Source: Tomocerus qinae (lineage: Eukaryota > Arthropoda > Collembola > Entomobryomorpha > Tomoceridae). From it: a stretch of 64,000 nt of DNA. The notes beneath the pieces were generated by a model that made no database searches, was not told the origin of the DNA, and saw only the letters and a list, made by a program, of their open reading frames with translations. The stretch is from assembly GCA_020055645.1 (NCBI GenBank), contig CM034546.1, forward strand, positions 11,904,001 through 11,968,000. Reading direction: 5' to 3'. Below, in pieces: positions 11,131 through 23,307 of the stretch. Position numbers and translations under genes: made by a program. Each line of letters starts with the position of its first letter. The stretch's first letter is position 1.

Positions 11131-11777
11131 TTTGTACAGTATTCATTTAAAAATAGTCAATTTTCAAAACACATTTTTACAATTGACCCCTAGCTAAGTC
11201 ACTATTTATTATTTATGTGCAACATCCTTACTGAAAATTATACATCATGCAGAATAACAGTACTTTAGTGCCAGGACGAGAAGAAAATGAATGATCAACG
11301 TCAACGTATTTAAAATTAAATTATTATATTTTACAATAAAGAATATTATATTTACTTATTAATAATTATTAATATGTGAATGGGATAATCCAAACATAAC
11401 GGTTAAAGAGAAATACTATTGCAAATCCACGCCACACTTGTAAAAAGATAAATTAACTCAGAAAAAGAATTTATTATAAATCTTATAATTGCTGGTTATA
11501 ACAATAAAAATGTTGATAACAACAACAACCAGTTGTGGAAAATCAATATAACTCAAGGTTTCGATTTTTTACAACAACTGGGTATTATTTTTTACCTATT
11601 AATCAGGTTGGATAAAACGAGGTTTACCTAAATTTGTGCAAACATGTTTCAACATGTCAACAGTTGCTAACATTTTGCACAATAAGTCAACAAAATCTTT
11701 TCATTCCAATTTTTTTAATTTCTCCATTTGATGCAGTATATTTCACCCGTTTCTGAAACTTAAGGATGAGTTCTCCC

Positions 11778-12430
11778 TCAATCATTCGCCTCAATCAATT
11801 GTGTGAGCTTCAATCTTGCTTTTTGAATTTTGATTCTCGAATCGATTAAATTGACTGGGTAGTTATTCTTTATTAATGCATCAGTAATGTGTTGAATTTC
11901 TTCATCTAGGTGAATATCTTCAAAAATTCTTAATGCACGGTAGACCAAACTGGCAATCACTGATATTTTATGGCACAGAGGGTGGTAAGAGTTGAAATTT
12001 AGGTATGTCTGTGTGTTGGTTTTCTGTATACTTTATAGCCAAAACTGTCATTTTTACGGTATAAAAATATATCTAGAAATGGCAATTCCCCTATTTGTTC
12101 ATGTTCAGAGGTATGGATGGAAGGGTGGAAAGTGTTTATGCAGTTTAGAATTTCATCTTGTTTTTCTTTGTTCACTATTGCATGTGTCATCTACGTATCT
12201 TCGCCAAAATGATATGTCCGGATGGTTTGCGACTCTTTCATTTTCTAATTTTTGTAAAAATAGTTCACTAAAGATTGGAGAAATAGGAGATCCCATGGCA
12301 TTTCCATCTTGTTGTAAGTAAAATTGATCTCTCTAGCGAAAATAGGTTCCTTGTAAACAAAGATGTAATAATTGTAACACATCTTCAGAATCCAATTAAT
12401 ATTTTCCGAGTTATGCCAATCAAAAAAGTC
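11778..12430 (-). pseudogene. Penelope-like element fragment (RT C-terminal half)
   Basis: Minus-strand pieces match the Penelope-like polyprotein at 47-55 kb but from a different subfamily: SLVYRALRIFEDIHLDEEI at 11778-11960, LPFLDIFLYRKNDSFGYKVY at 11999-12190, and the AMGSP palm region near 12290. Frameshifts separate the pieces. No GIY-YIG domain is left. It ends abruptly at about 12430, where plus-strand LINE sequence begins. A block near 11730-11810 recurs at 35475-35560, perhaps a tail of this subfamily. Confidence 0.8.
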
Positions 12431-12434
12431 AATA

Positions 12435-13310
12435 TTTATTATGGGAGATTTTAATTTAAACGAGGACATTGTTAAAGGACTAACATGTAAACTAAACAGA
12501 TTATTAAATAGTTTCGAATTAAAACAATTTGTTGATTTACCAACTAGAGGGTCGTCAACATGAGATCTATACATTAGTAACCGTGATGATAATATAATTG
12601 CAAATACTGAAAACAAATGTTTGGCAGATCATGACTTAGTTAATGCTAAAATAAATTTTCCGGTAATTAACAGAAAAACTAAAACAATTTGTGTACGTAA
12701 AATAACAGATAAGGCTATGGAGAAAGCTATTAATAGTGTTAATCAAATTAGTTGTCTTAATAATAATACTGAAAGTATAGATACTAAGATAAAAAAACTT
12801 TACAGATAATATTCTGACGGTTATGAATGAACATGCTCCATATAAAACTGTTTGTGTTAAAAACAAAGGTGCACGTAAATACCTAACAGCTGAAACACAA
12901 AAGTTGAAGAAGGAAAGAGATATAGCTTATAAGAATTATAAAAAGTACAAATCTATCCTGAATTCAGCTATTCTGAAAGATCTGAATGACAAATTAAAAA
13001 AATGTATAAAAACAGATTCAAGGGATTATATAAATAAACAGGTAGAAGATAAAGGTGTACAAAGAGCGTTAAAAGATATACTTTCAATTAGTAAACCAAA
13101 ATGATCATTGTTCCATAGATATAAGTGTTAATTGTATAAACGAATAGTTCGTTAGCATATGTACTAGTGATAATGAATGTTACGAACTTCCACGAAAACC
13201 AACGCAATTGCCTAATGTGACCACAGAATTTAGACTGACAACGGTGACAGAATCTGAAATGTTAGAAATACGAAATTCTAAATCACTCTTATATTTAAGA
13301 AAAAGTTAAA
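12435..13310 (+). pseudogene. Non-LTR retrotransposon fragment (AP-like endonuclease and linker)
   Basis: The plus strand encodes the second half of an exonuclease/endonuclease/phosphatase-type domain: FIMGDFNLNEDIVKG near 12437 (GDFN motif) and LADHDLV near 12625 (the SDH-type motif). A stop near 12561 and frame breaks follow. The linker region (12823-13104) has APYKTVCVKNKGARKYLTAE and RDIAYKNYKKYK, typical of the stretch between endonuclease and RT. Just before RT the frame ends near 13305. No RT palm is found, so both ends are truncated. The subfamily is not assigned. Confidence 0.8.
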
Positions 13311-13980
13311 ATGTCACTTACTGGAACTACAAGAAAATGATTGTTCAACATTGCAAATACCCGATCCCGCGCAATCGGACTAATTAATTCCTTATTGTAT
13401 TTTTTTCTCTTTAGTTGTATGTTCAAATGTAATCAAAAATTCAAAAAATAGATCAATGTATAACAAGTTTGTATATAACTTTGTATATAATATATTTTTG
13501 TATGACTACCATGTACCCTGTGATATCCTAAACACCTTACGAGGAAGATATGATGTAATAAATATATACATAGGTTACAATCCTTTCATAGTACTAATAC
13601 ATGTCTGAAGTTTATTCCTGCAATTTAAATAAAAATATAGGTTACGGAGAATTTTTTATTTTGACATTTTTAATATACCAGAAGTGTAGTTACAATATCA
13701 AACGTAAAAATAAAGTAAAATCAAACGTGATGCATCTACTAAAATACATGTATGCACATCATTGTGCTTTGATTGATTATGATGTTTTTGAGAATTAAGT
13801 GATTAGACTGTCTTCATAATTCTCGTGGATAAAAAGTGAGGCGTCGCCACTATTTACCTTCAAACAACTATTGTAATTGGATGAAGTTACAAAGTTTGAA
13901 GATACGCAAATACTAGGGATTTTTCAAAAGTGTGGTCTGCACAAAATTTTTATGGCAGATAGGCAAAATACCGATAGACA
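13311..13980. other. Intergenic, no gene seen
   Basis: AT-rich sequence after the LINE fragment. The 65-codon frame at 13601-13798 has no recognisable domain. Part of this may be the 3' tail of the LINE, but no boundary is visible. Confidence 0.5.
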
Positions 13981-14232
13981 GTTATTACCCTACTCAGATA
14001 AGTTTTCCAGTTCATTTTTAATCCTGTTAATTGGTCCTTTTTCGTGGCTGGCGTAGCAGAGAGCTGTGAAGGAATCGTGAGTGGAGAAGAATAGGCCACT
14101 CAATTAACTTGATATGTGGTCTATTGGTTTTCAATCCCGATTGTTTTGCAGCTCACCGATTCGCCAGCCAAGAAACAAAGATCAATTAATAGGATTAAAA
14201 ATGAGCTGTAAAACTTTACTGAATAGGTTACT
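13981..14232. repeat. Foldback element with about 95-bp imperfect arms
   Basis: Left arm 13981-14077 and right arm 14138-14232 are imperfect reverse complements. For example, CATTTTTAATCCTGTTAATT on the left pairs with AATTAATAGGATTAAAAATG on the right, and GGCTGGCG pairs with CGCCAGCC. About 60 nt lie between. No coding capacity; no target duplication was resolved. Confidence 0.75.
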
Positions 14233-15013
14233 AAAAGGTAATACTTATATCGTTTATGTGCCAGTATTAAATATTGAGTTAAACATTAATGTTAAGTATG
14301 AATTTTATTTTCTACTTAACATATGCCAGAAGTAGGAAAGCATGGCCAAGGCCCGCGCGTCCAGTTAATATGGTGTTTGGCAGTTCGATGAAATTAGCTA
14401 TTTTCCAAATGGAGAAAATTTAGTACCTACGTATATAGAGAAATTGAATGTTTTATTATCCAATCAACTAAGTAAAAAACATCAAAATTAAAACAGACAC
14501 GCACAGCAAACTACTGATATTACTTAATAATAATCATAAATACAGCATTCTGGATTTTAAAAATACGTTTTCACAAAAATGACCTCTAGTTTACCTTGGC
14601 TCAGTCACTATATGCAAATTGGTGTAAAAATTATTATACGAACTGAAATTTTTAAAACTATACCAACAAAACTATTGACTAATTAAATGTTTTGTAAAAG
14701 TTTCTGATCTCCTGTTGCTAAATGTGCAGGAAAATTAATATTATTGTAAAGAAATACTGAGAAGCCTAAATCTCTGTAGTTTTTAAAAATGGATAAAGAA
14801 GATTTTAATTTCGTAATTGCAAAAGAATGTTGTAGATTGGTACAATTGACAATTTCTTAGCATTTCCTATTTTTTGAATACATTATAATATTGCCAATAA
14901 TTTTTAGAATGTAAAAATATGAGACGTTAATGCAGGATTCAGGCACAGTCGTCGAAGACAGTTCAATACCTCTTAGCTTAAGAAAATTATTACTTTACAG
15001 TAAGAATTTTTAC
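14233..15013. other. 3' flank of IR-like 2
   Basis: Holds the array-specific boxes: the TTAAGTATGAATT form of the recurring GTGTTAAGTAGTAAC box near 14285 and the GAATGTTTTATTATCC box near 14445-14480. No gene is seen. Confidence 0.5.
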
Positions 15014-17538
15014 TTACAATCGATGTTTCTGGGATCTCCTAGTCTTGGTTGGATGAAAATATTGACGCAAATAGACTTTACACCTGAGAAAAGCATAATC
15101 TAAATCAAAAGAATATCTTGCATTTAATTTTCTGATTTCTGTTATTGTAACAAAATGTAAATGGATTAGTTTTCCTTTCACGGAAACTCGATTTTCCCAC
15201 AAAAACGCTGAACTGAACACAATTGTGAGGGTCAAAAATATATAGAAGATAGTTCCAATATTCGAATTGTGAAATGTCAAAGCTCTGGCGGGAGGTCTCG
15301 CCCAGCAAGTTTTGCACTCCGTAAAATTCCATCTTTTGTAATGCTCCAGCCATAAATTATAAATTCCCGAATGACTTCTCGTCTATAAAATGGACTGAGC
15401 ATAGGAGATTCGCCAATGGAAGAGAACCCGGAATACACTAAATTTGAAAAAATTGAGTTTTCTGGCTTTCCACGATATAAGGAATGAATTGACTGAACTC
15501 CTCCACTTTGAGGATTCCAATAAGAATCATTGAGAAGGCGATGCAGGGCAAGATTTGAAAGAATCAATACTGAATTATTGCATTTTGCGATCCATTGTTG
15601 GGGACTGACTGAGTAGGGAAATCCAGGAGGAATTCGAATTTTGTCGCTAATATGTAACATCATTTTGATAATAGGAGTCACATTAGATGGACTGTTAGCC
15701 ATTATTTGAAATTTAAAAATAATATGTTGGATCAAAGAAAAGTAAGCTAGGAAGTTTTCCACAAGTACTGCTCGATCTGTATGATCAAATTCGAAACTTG
15801 AATGTTTTAAGTTTTCTAACTTCGCATTGCAATATGATGAATTAAGGGATTTTGTGCCATTGGATTTGGAACAATGGGAGTAGTATTCAACTAGCAGATA
15901 TTTTTGTTCTTCAAAAGGAAACATAAAAGGGTCAAAATCATTTGAATTTACAGTTTCTCCAAGAGCAGTCATATCGGAGAGATTAGCCATCTGTTCAAAA
16001 GTCTCAATTTGTTTCACTGGACGTGGCTCTACTAAATCAGTGATAACTATTCCTTTGTATCCGTTGGTCAATACAATGAGCATCAGCAACAACGGACCGA
16101 TGACCAACTTGATCCAGAGTGTTTTATCAGCTTTTGCTGACAAAGAATAACTAACCTCCAATGCATATGCAAAGCAGATCATGAGAAATGGAATACCTTC
16201 ATCTCTTTTGCAATATGCCATTCCATGGACGAATACTATCACAGCAGAAAGAGTGGCAATGATTCCAAGCCAAGCGTAAAGTTGAAAAGGCCGAATGTAT
16301 CCATAAAAGGAAAGACTTTCGTCTTCTAAAACTACACAGGAAATAAAATTAAAAGAATCCTCCAAGATTCCAATCACAGTTAAGTACGGGTGATAGTTTA
16401 CACTGAATTTACCACTAAACCTATAATCATAGAGAAACATGAAATTGTTATAATACGTAGTAGCATCGAAGGCAATAAAACATTTTTGGTCTTCATCGTT
16501 CACTGATATGGTCGAATTCATAGAACTTTCTAATACAATAGAAACAATCGCAAGATCGATTCTATTGTATTTTTTAAAATCATAAGTAGTTAAATATGTG
16601 TTTATCAGCGGGGGCCCACAATATGGTTTATATTCGTATGTATATTGGAAATTTTCTTCCTCTATATAGTCTATAGCAACAAATTTCTGCACAAAGAAAT
16701 TTTCCCTCATGATATCGCTTAACACCATTTCACGCAGTGGTCGATTCATTAGGCATTTGTTTTGGAGGCATATACGCCTAATAGAAAACGGTATTGTTTT
16801 TCTGCTCCGATATGCTGTATACTGAGGCCATATCAAGTATATATCTTGCTCATCTTCGTCTGATGATGGCAATACAAACCAAGCATTGTCCCAAAAATTT
16901 TCGATATTAGAAAAAGTTACGCCTATACTCGATTTTGACTTTGCGAGTGCAAAAGCTTTTTTATCAAGAAAAATGTACACTGAAGAATATTCTGCAAAAT
17001 TATACATGTAATCCAAATACCAATTTCCAACACTTCTAGCATCTGGATAGCCGTTTACTGATTTCATGAATTTGTTTATTTTATCTTTCTCATCAGATTG
17101 CATGGTAATAATATGAAGTAATAGAGCATCTGGGGTATACGCTGGATCAAAATTAAAAGCAATATTCACCACACAAACTAAACGGTTTGCTATTAATCGT
17201 GGCGATGACAATCTGAATGTATCGTTTTTAATAAACTTCGTTTTACATTTTGAGGCGTATTTCGTCTCTAAGTGTGCAAATATAGGGAAAAATGGCATTG
17301 ATTTTTTCAAATTGCATTCTTTTTTCTTATAAAACTTTAGCTTTGTAAAGGCGTATGGAATGTCAATTTTTTGTAATTCCTTAACAGACGGTTCTGATTC
17401 CCTATTTAAATATTTTGGCCGCAAGATCAAATTAATGTAGCAGCCCTTTTCAAGGTTAACAACATCTTTTAGTTTCCACCCTAAAGAATATCCAATCACG
17501 ATTAGTTGAAGAGTGAACAATAAATTAATAATTGACAT
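15014..17538 (-). pseudogene. Ionotropic receptor-like 2, single 13-bp deletion before M4
   Basis: Single-exon receptor with the array's usual layout: signal peptide from the MSI start at 17538 (an upstream in-frame ATG at 17559 is not shared by paralogues), cysteine-bearing N-terminal domain, VVLEDESLSFYGYIRPF pre-M1, M1, pore loop, VLTNGYKGIVITDLVEPR and S2. Near 15376-15380 it lacks 13 nt present in the paralogues (the codons for KMFAL and neighbours). The frame then ends after about 40 out-of-frame residues at 15277. The correct M4 frame (HNSNIGTIFYIFLTLTIVFSSAFLWE) resumes and stays open to 15014. Everything else is intact, so the lesion is recent, polymorphic, or an assembly error. Confidence 0.8.
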
Positions 17539-17592
17539 TTTAGCGTAGAAGCAAAGCATATAAAAGCAGTAATATGTCGATTTGGATTGATG

Positions 17593-17599
17593 GTTTATA
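17593..17599 (-). promoter_or_regulatory. TATA-like element of IR-like 2
   Basis: TATAAAC on the minus strand, about 55 nt upstream of the MSI start, followed by CATCAATC and CGACATATTACTGC. It is positionally equivalent to 7070-7076 and 30426-30432. Confidence 0.35.
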
Positions 17600-18067
17600 A
17601 TAACGGATGTTGATGAACTACAAAAAAGGTAATTTGATTGAATTTTTTACTGTTTCTAAAATCAATTTCCTCTTCTTGAAGAGGCAACGACGAATACAGA
17701 GGCAACGATAAACCGCTGCCTAAATTCAGCAAGTGTATAGGTTTCTTTTAAAGTTCCGTTAATTAAATAGCACATCTACAACAGCGGAAAATCAATGAAT
17801 TGTCAGATTGCCACAAACTTTACGATATGGTAAAAGCACAAGGTCTTGTTATAACAATACAAATACTGATATAGTTAATTGGGATAGGTTCAAAATTCCT
17901 TATACCATTATTTATTTTCGCACACACTTAAAAAAAGTAAAATTTCTTTATAGTCAAATAAGTACATCAGAAACGTCAGATTTGAATCAATAGGCAATTG
18001 TCACTGCTTTCCAAACCATGAGTACGACACCTTCTGAATTTGCAGATTAAATAAAGGTGGATTACTA
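17600..18067. other. Upstream flank of IR-like 2
   Basis: Contains a short match to the upstream regions of the other receptors (CACTTT/ACTTTACGATATGGTAAAAGCACAAG near 17815), so the upstream region is shared but more diverged. No gene is seen. Confidence 0.45.
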
Positions 18068-18611
18068 CACTCTTAAAAATGACAACAGTCATTCCTGTCG
18101 TTTTTAACATTATTCCCAGTTATTTATCCTGTTTTTTTGGACTTACATTTTTTCCCGTTAAAATGACATGATTCAAGACTGTCAATTTTCTAACTTTACT
18201 TAATGTCAGCTTTTAACAGTAGATCACGTATCCATAACGTGAACTCCTGTGAAAAAATAACGTGACAAAATGTCATCAAAGCAAAAAATTGTACCGTGAC
18301 AGAGGTTTGAACCACATACGTACACTTGTGTATTCATCCATTTTAATCTCGTCAAATGCCACTCTGCTACCAATGCTCTATGCACTGAGGGTAGACTTTT
18401 GACGATATATATTCTGTTCGCAGCTTCCAAAATATCTACATTAATATTTCTTGTTATTTTAACAGTAAATTTTGTCAATATTTTGACATCGATAAAGTTG
18501 TCATTTTAAAATCGTTTAACATTATTTTAATGTCATTTTTACAATCATTAATGTTACAAATGACATTGTGGAGACCGCGTTAGCACAATTTGACGTTTAT
18601 TTTTAAGAGTG
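18068..18611. mobile_element. TA-flanked terminal-inverted-repeat element, non-autonomous
   Basis: Outer ends read CACTCTTAAAAATGAC on the left and are mirrored on the right, with about 15 matching terminal bases. TA flanks each end (18066-18067 and 18612-18613), as for Tc1/mariner-type insertions. The interior is rich in TGACA/TGTCA words on both sides and encodes nothing recognisable. On the minus strand, bases 18304-18369 carry A-box-like (TAGCAGAGTGGC) and B-box-like (GGTTCAAACC) sequences 44 nt apart, but no tRNA fold is evident. Confidence 0.65.
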
Positions 18612-18613
18612 TA

Positions 18614-19754
18614 TCTAGTTTTAACAGACTTATAGTGGGTCAAGCCTTACCAATCTGCATTTCCAAGGTAGAGATACTCGTGCCAGTAGATTGTCGAAGT
18701 AAGGCATATAACTATTCCACTTTATGGCACTTTAGGAGTGAGGCAACTTTTAACGGTATTTAAGGAACTCGACCTCCTCCGCGGACAGATATACACCGAG
18801 TCAGAGTACTACCTAGCAAGCAATCCCGAAAAACATCTTGACAGTGGCAGGGAACTAACCCGAGAGTCCGACAATAGTGAGATAAATACAGTATATTAGT
18901 AGTATTAATGGCAAGTAATAAATATTGCTGGAAATTATGACATGTAATTTCCAATTATAAAGAAACAAGTATTTTTGATTAGCTAAAAACTAAGCTTAAT
19001 AATAATTATTTTCTTTTGAGGTTTACTAAAACTCGGCTAAAACTTAAAACCTGATTAACAGTCAAACGTATTTTTCTTTATATCGTTTTGGCTTATCTGC
19101 TTGGAGTCTGGAGTGATAGTAAGTACGGAACTAGAAACATTGCGTGTGCATAGATATTGGAATATACATTTAATTAATATTTGTAAGGTACTAATAATTT
19201 TACAGGTACGCGAATCAGTGTTTGATTTTAGCCGTCTATTTTACATTTAAGCCAGCCGATACTGCCATTTTGGCAATTAAATCTATTTGTAGCTATTTTG
19301 CAGGTTAAAATTGATTTTAGGCTGGCTAAAAATGTCTTAAAAGGGTACTATCTACCATTTTTTTAAATTTTTCCTCTACCTAATTCAACCGTTACATTAC
19401 GGTTCTATCCATCCGTGCAACTACACTTTAATGCATAGTATATTTGTGTCGCCTTTAAGTAAAGATCATTAAATATTAAATTAAGCATTAGTGTTAAGTA
19501 GTAACTTCAATTTCTAGTATAATGCTTAAAATAGGAAAGTGTGGTATGTTTCAAGCGAGATTAGTATGGTGTTTGATAGTTCCGTGAAAGTAGTCATTTC
19601 CTAAATGGAGAAAATCCATTACTTATCGGAATAGAGAAATTGAATGTTTTATTAATTTATCAACGAAGTAAGCAAAATAACAAAAGTAAAACAGCCGCGG
19701 CAGAGTACTCAATTAAGAAAAAAATCTTCTGTGTATGGTTCTCCAGTGATAATA
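18614..19754. other. Intergenic, no gene seen
   Basis: Holds array flank boxes near 19485-19545 (GTGTTAAGTAGTAACTTCAA) and 19635-19670 (GAATGTTTTATTAAT). These indicate that receptor-flank DNA was duplicated here. A slightly GC-richer stretch at 18760-18890 is unassigned. Confidence 0.45.
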
Positions 19755-19830
19755 CTCCTATTATGCTCAATCCATTTTATAGGCGAAAGTTGTTTATACG
19801 TTAAGTCAATCAGGAATTTATAGTTTATTG
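19755..19830 (+). pseudogene. Inverted IR-like fragment (pre-M4 segment)
   Basis: The plus strand reads MLNPFYRRKLF followed by a disrupted match to ALSHSGIYN, the segment just before M4. Every other receptor piece in the window lies on the minus strand, so this scrap has been inverted. It is about 75 bp and has a stop in frame. Confidence 0.65.
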
Positions 19831-20519
19831 TTTATTGACCCAGTTACTTCTTTTTATGGACCGTTGGACTATTTACTAAAAGCCTTATTTTTATGGACAA
19901 AAACCTTTTTCTATTTACCCGGTGAACCCTATCCATTATTTTTTACTTGGACCAAATAATAACCGGTTTTCCGGTACCTCTTAAAATATTTTGTTACAAT
20001 TTCTAAAATTGAGATGAGGTATGTTTAATTTTTATTGCGGAAAAACTAAGCAAAGTCTTAACTAACATGGTAGTATCCAATGTGTAAGAAATGTACCACA
20101 AAAGAGTGTTCTTTTCTGGGGTGGTACAATTTTCTACAGTTGGACATAATGTGAGCGACAAAAAATGGTATAGTGAGTGAAAATGTGAGTTTAACTAATT
20201 CGAAATTATCATTGAAATCATTGATTATTGTATAACCGATAGGTATTGATTGTTATCTTAATTCAAAACCATGTATTATACAAAAAATATATAAATTCAA
20301 AGTTTTTAATCATCAACTATAATCCCACAAACTACATATTTAATTTCAACATCATCGACATTAATCATCGACAATAAGCCATTATAAAGCATATTTGCCT
20401 GGGTGTTTTAAGTTGCGGTTGAGGAGAAATATCGGTGAAATTCCACGCCACACTTGTAAAAACTTTTTCAACTCACTAGCTTTGTGGTTATATTATAATA
20501 GGGCCTGGGTCCTGTTATC

Positions 20520-21130
20520 GGCTAGTCTTATGTATAATTTATACGGGTTTTCCAACAAAAAGTACCTTATGCACGAAAACTCACTTTGTCGCTTACCTTG
20601 ACTATGATTATCATTATTATAAAAAATGATTATCGCGTGTATGTAGACAGGAGTTTTGGTGACATTGCTAACAGAAAAAATCTATACAAAAACCTCTATT
20701 TAGAATACGAGATGTAAATCCCCGGGTCATATATACAGTTGGTCCATCTGCACTTGGAAATTGTCGAAGATTTTGTGACGATAAAAGCCAAAAATTAAAT
20801 TACAGCTTTCTACCTATTTAGAAACAGAAGAGATTCTACCGTTCAAATGCTCAAATGAGCAGGGTTGGTATTTGTTTCATTTTTCAAGAAATTTTTCTTG
20901 AAAAATAAAATTAGTGAAATAAACTGCAACCAAATGAAATAAATTAACTGAAATTAGTTAAAACATTTGAAATTGTGTATGATAATTTCACTGTTTAACA
21001 AAATCGAAATTGAAATATTTCTCGAAATAAAGTAATTTATTTGTGTAAATTTATTTCAAGTGAAATACTTCACTTGCATTCACTGCACATAAAGTATAGA
21101 TGCACTGCATAATTGCAATGGCTGTGTACT
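20520..21130. repeat. Duplicated flank block, copy 2
   Basis: Matches 420-540 joined to 1940-2480. It precedes the receptor fragment at 21375-22292, as copy 1 precedes 2490-3170. Just upstream (about 20476-20527) is a palindromic motif around GGGCCTGGGTCC that recurs in reverse near 32400-32445. Bases 19831-20519 hold nothing else recognised. Confidence 0.7.
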
Positions 21131-21374
21131 GCGTTTTAAACCTTTATTATTATGTTTGCCTAAGGAAATCAATCTTTTTCCACTTAAAGGTTTGTTAGGA
21201 CATCCGTGGCCATGTTTAGTTGTGGTTAGGAAAGTTATCAGAACTCTATATTGAATCATGTATTTTATGGCAAACATGTAAATACAGTAAATCAATAAAA
21301 TCCAAGAATAAAATTTAAAAATTCCAATAAATTAACCAATAAAGTAGTAAAGGTAGACAAACTAAAGAAACCAA

Positions 21375-22292
21375 AGAAGAGCCACTCCAGGAAGAGAACC
21401 CAAAATAAACTAATGTAAATAACAATGGGTTTTCTGACTTCCCACGATATAAGGGATGAAATGGCTGAATTTCTCCCTTCTGAGGATTTCAAGAAGAATC
21501 ATAAGTATCATAATCAATCATCATTTGAATGACAATGAAGAATCATGGAGAAGGCGATGCAAGGTAAGGTTTGATAGAATAAATACCGAAATATTGCATT
21601 GTGCGATCCATTGTTGAGGACCGGTTGAGTACGGAAATCCCGGAGGAAATCGAAATTTGTCAATAGCATCATTTCAAAAATATGATATTCCCTCAATAAA
21701 AATCTGACAATTATTATAACTTTAAACACAATATGTAGGAAGTAAATATTAATAAAGTAAGCTTAAAAGTTTATAATATGAAGTAGTATATAGTAGCGCC
21801 GGCAATATGAAGTAGTATACGATTTAGTGCCATTGAATTTATAACAATTGGAGAAGTATTCATGAGGCATCCCTATTTTTCATACTAAGGAAAATGAAAA
21901 AGGGTCAAGATCATTTAAATTTTTTATTTCTTCTAAAGAGCAGCCTTACCGTGAGATAAGAACTCTGTTCAAAAGACTCAATTTGTTTCACTGGACGTTG
22001 CTCTACTAAATCAGTGATAACTATTCCTTTGTATCCGTTGGTAAATATAATAAGAACAAGTAACAATGGACCGATAACCAACTTGACACAGGCTATTTAA
22101 TTAGCTTTTGCTGAGAGAGAATAACTGACATCCAATGCATATGCAAAGCAGATTATGAGAAATGGAATACCTTCATCTCCTTTGCAATATGCTCCCCCGT
22201 GGACGAATACTATTACAGCAGCGAGAGTGACAATGATTCCAAGCTAAGCGTAAAATTGAAAAGGTCGGATGTATCCATAGAAGGAAAGATTG
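21375..22292 (-). pseudogene. IR-like receptor fragment (pre-M1 to pre-M4), decayed
   Basis: Minus-strand similarity to the intact receptors runs from the region coding GKPENS near 21440 through LHRLLNDSYW near 21550 and QQWIAQCN near 21605, and then the M3 segment (ITDLVEQRPVKQIES) near 21970-22035, to M1 near 22250. Several stops and indels break every frame, and about 200 bp of S2 is deleted or unalignable. It has no N-terminal domain and no M4. Confidence 0.8.
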
Positions 22293-23300
22293 TGATAATG
22301 TCTCAAATTGACTAAACAAGTTTCCAGGGCACAAATTTTATTAAATTAAGCATTATTAAAAGAGGTTCGCTCTTATTCATGCGAGTAGTTTGTGTTTCTG
22401 TCTGGATGTCTGTCTGTCTGTCTGTGGTCCACTCCTCCATGCATAAGCTGTATGGTCAATAACTTTTGACAGAAGTAAAATTTTTAAATTCTGTCTTCGG
22501 ATCCTGAAACAAGACGTATGATTTAAGATCGAGTTTGTTAATGGGCCACATCGGTCACACCCACAGGTCATGGGGAGTGACTTAATGTCGATGACCGTTA
22601 CATTCCATTGTAGTTACAATATGATGCGACATTACAGTTTCCCGCAGACCCGCCACATGTCTTACTTCTTCCTCTCATTCAACCGTGACTTAAACTTTCG
22701 TATATCCACTGCGTATTCTACTTTACGTCCCTGTCAAGCGTCACTTTACAATGCGTACTTCAATTTTCGCGTATTTTACATTTCGTTTCACCTATTTAAC
22801 GTTGATTTCGTCATTAAATTCACCTTCACAATTCAACAGTTATCTCAATCGTCGTGAAATTATTTGTTTTATTTCGTTTGTTACACGTATCACACGTCAA
22901 AGGTACTTTTCTTTCACCTTTTTTTACATTACATTTTCTTCACACATATTTTAAGTCGATTTCATTACATTTTACCTCCACATTTCAACAGTTCTCTCCT
23001 CCCCATTACGTTTGTTATTTCATCATTCATCGAAGATACATCCCTTTGGGTACTTCATTTTGACTACACTAAGCCGTTGAAGTAATCACGAGCTACCATT
23101 TATGACGAATTCGTTTTACACTTAACTAATACCCCTTATTTTATTTTACTTTTCACATATTTTACATTTCGGTCTTCCTATTGACGTTAACTGCTTTAAT
23201 CAGCGGTAATTCAATTATTTTACTTCAGTTGTTTTTCCATCACTCATCATCATACTCTACATTGACTCACCTTGAATTACCACATTAAATTTTACTTTTG
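22293..23300. other. Intergenic with simple-sequence tracts
   Basis: A (TGTC)n microsatellite is at about 22402-22428. From about 22590 to 23290 the plus strand is pyrimidine-skewed, with recurring TTTCA, TTACATTT and CATTTTAC words. Several overlapping short open frames in this stretch result from the skew and are not called genes. Confidence 0.5.
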
Positions 23301-23307
23301 AATGCAG

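Noticed and set aside
12245-12616. 123-codon minus-strand frame
   Set aside because: It spans the junction of a Penelope fragment and a LINE on opposite strands and mixes both.
18304-18369. Possible tRNA gene on the minus strand
   Set aside because: A- and B-box-like words are present, but no acceptor stem or five-pair T stem can be formed.
22570-23085. Four overlapping short plus-strand frames
   Set aside because: All result from a pyrimidine-skewed stretch with few stops; no shared domain.
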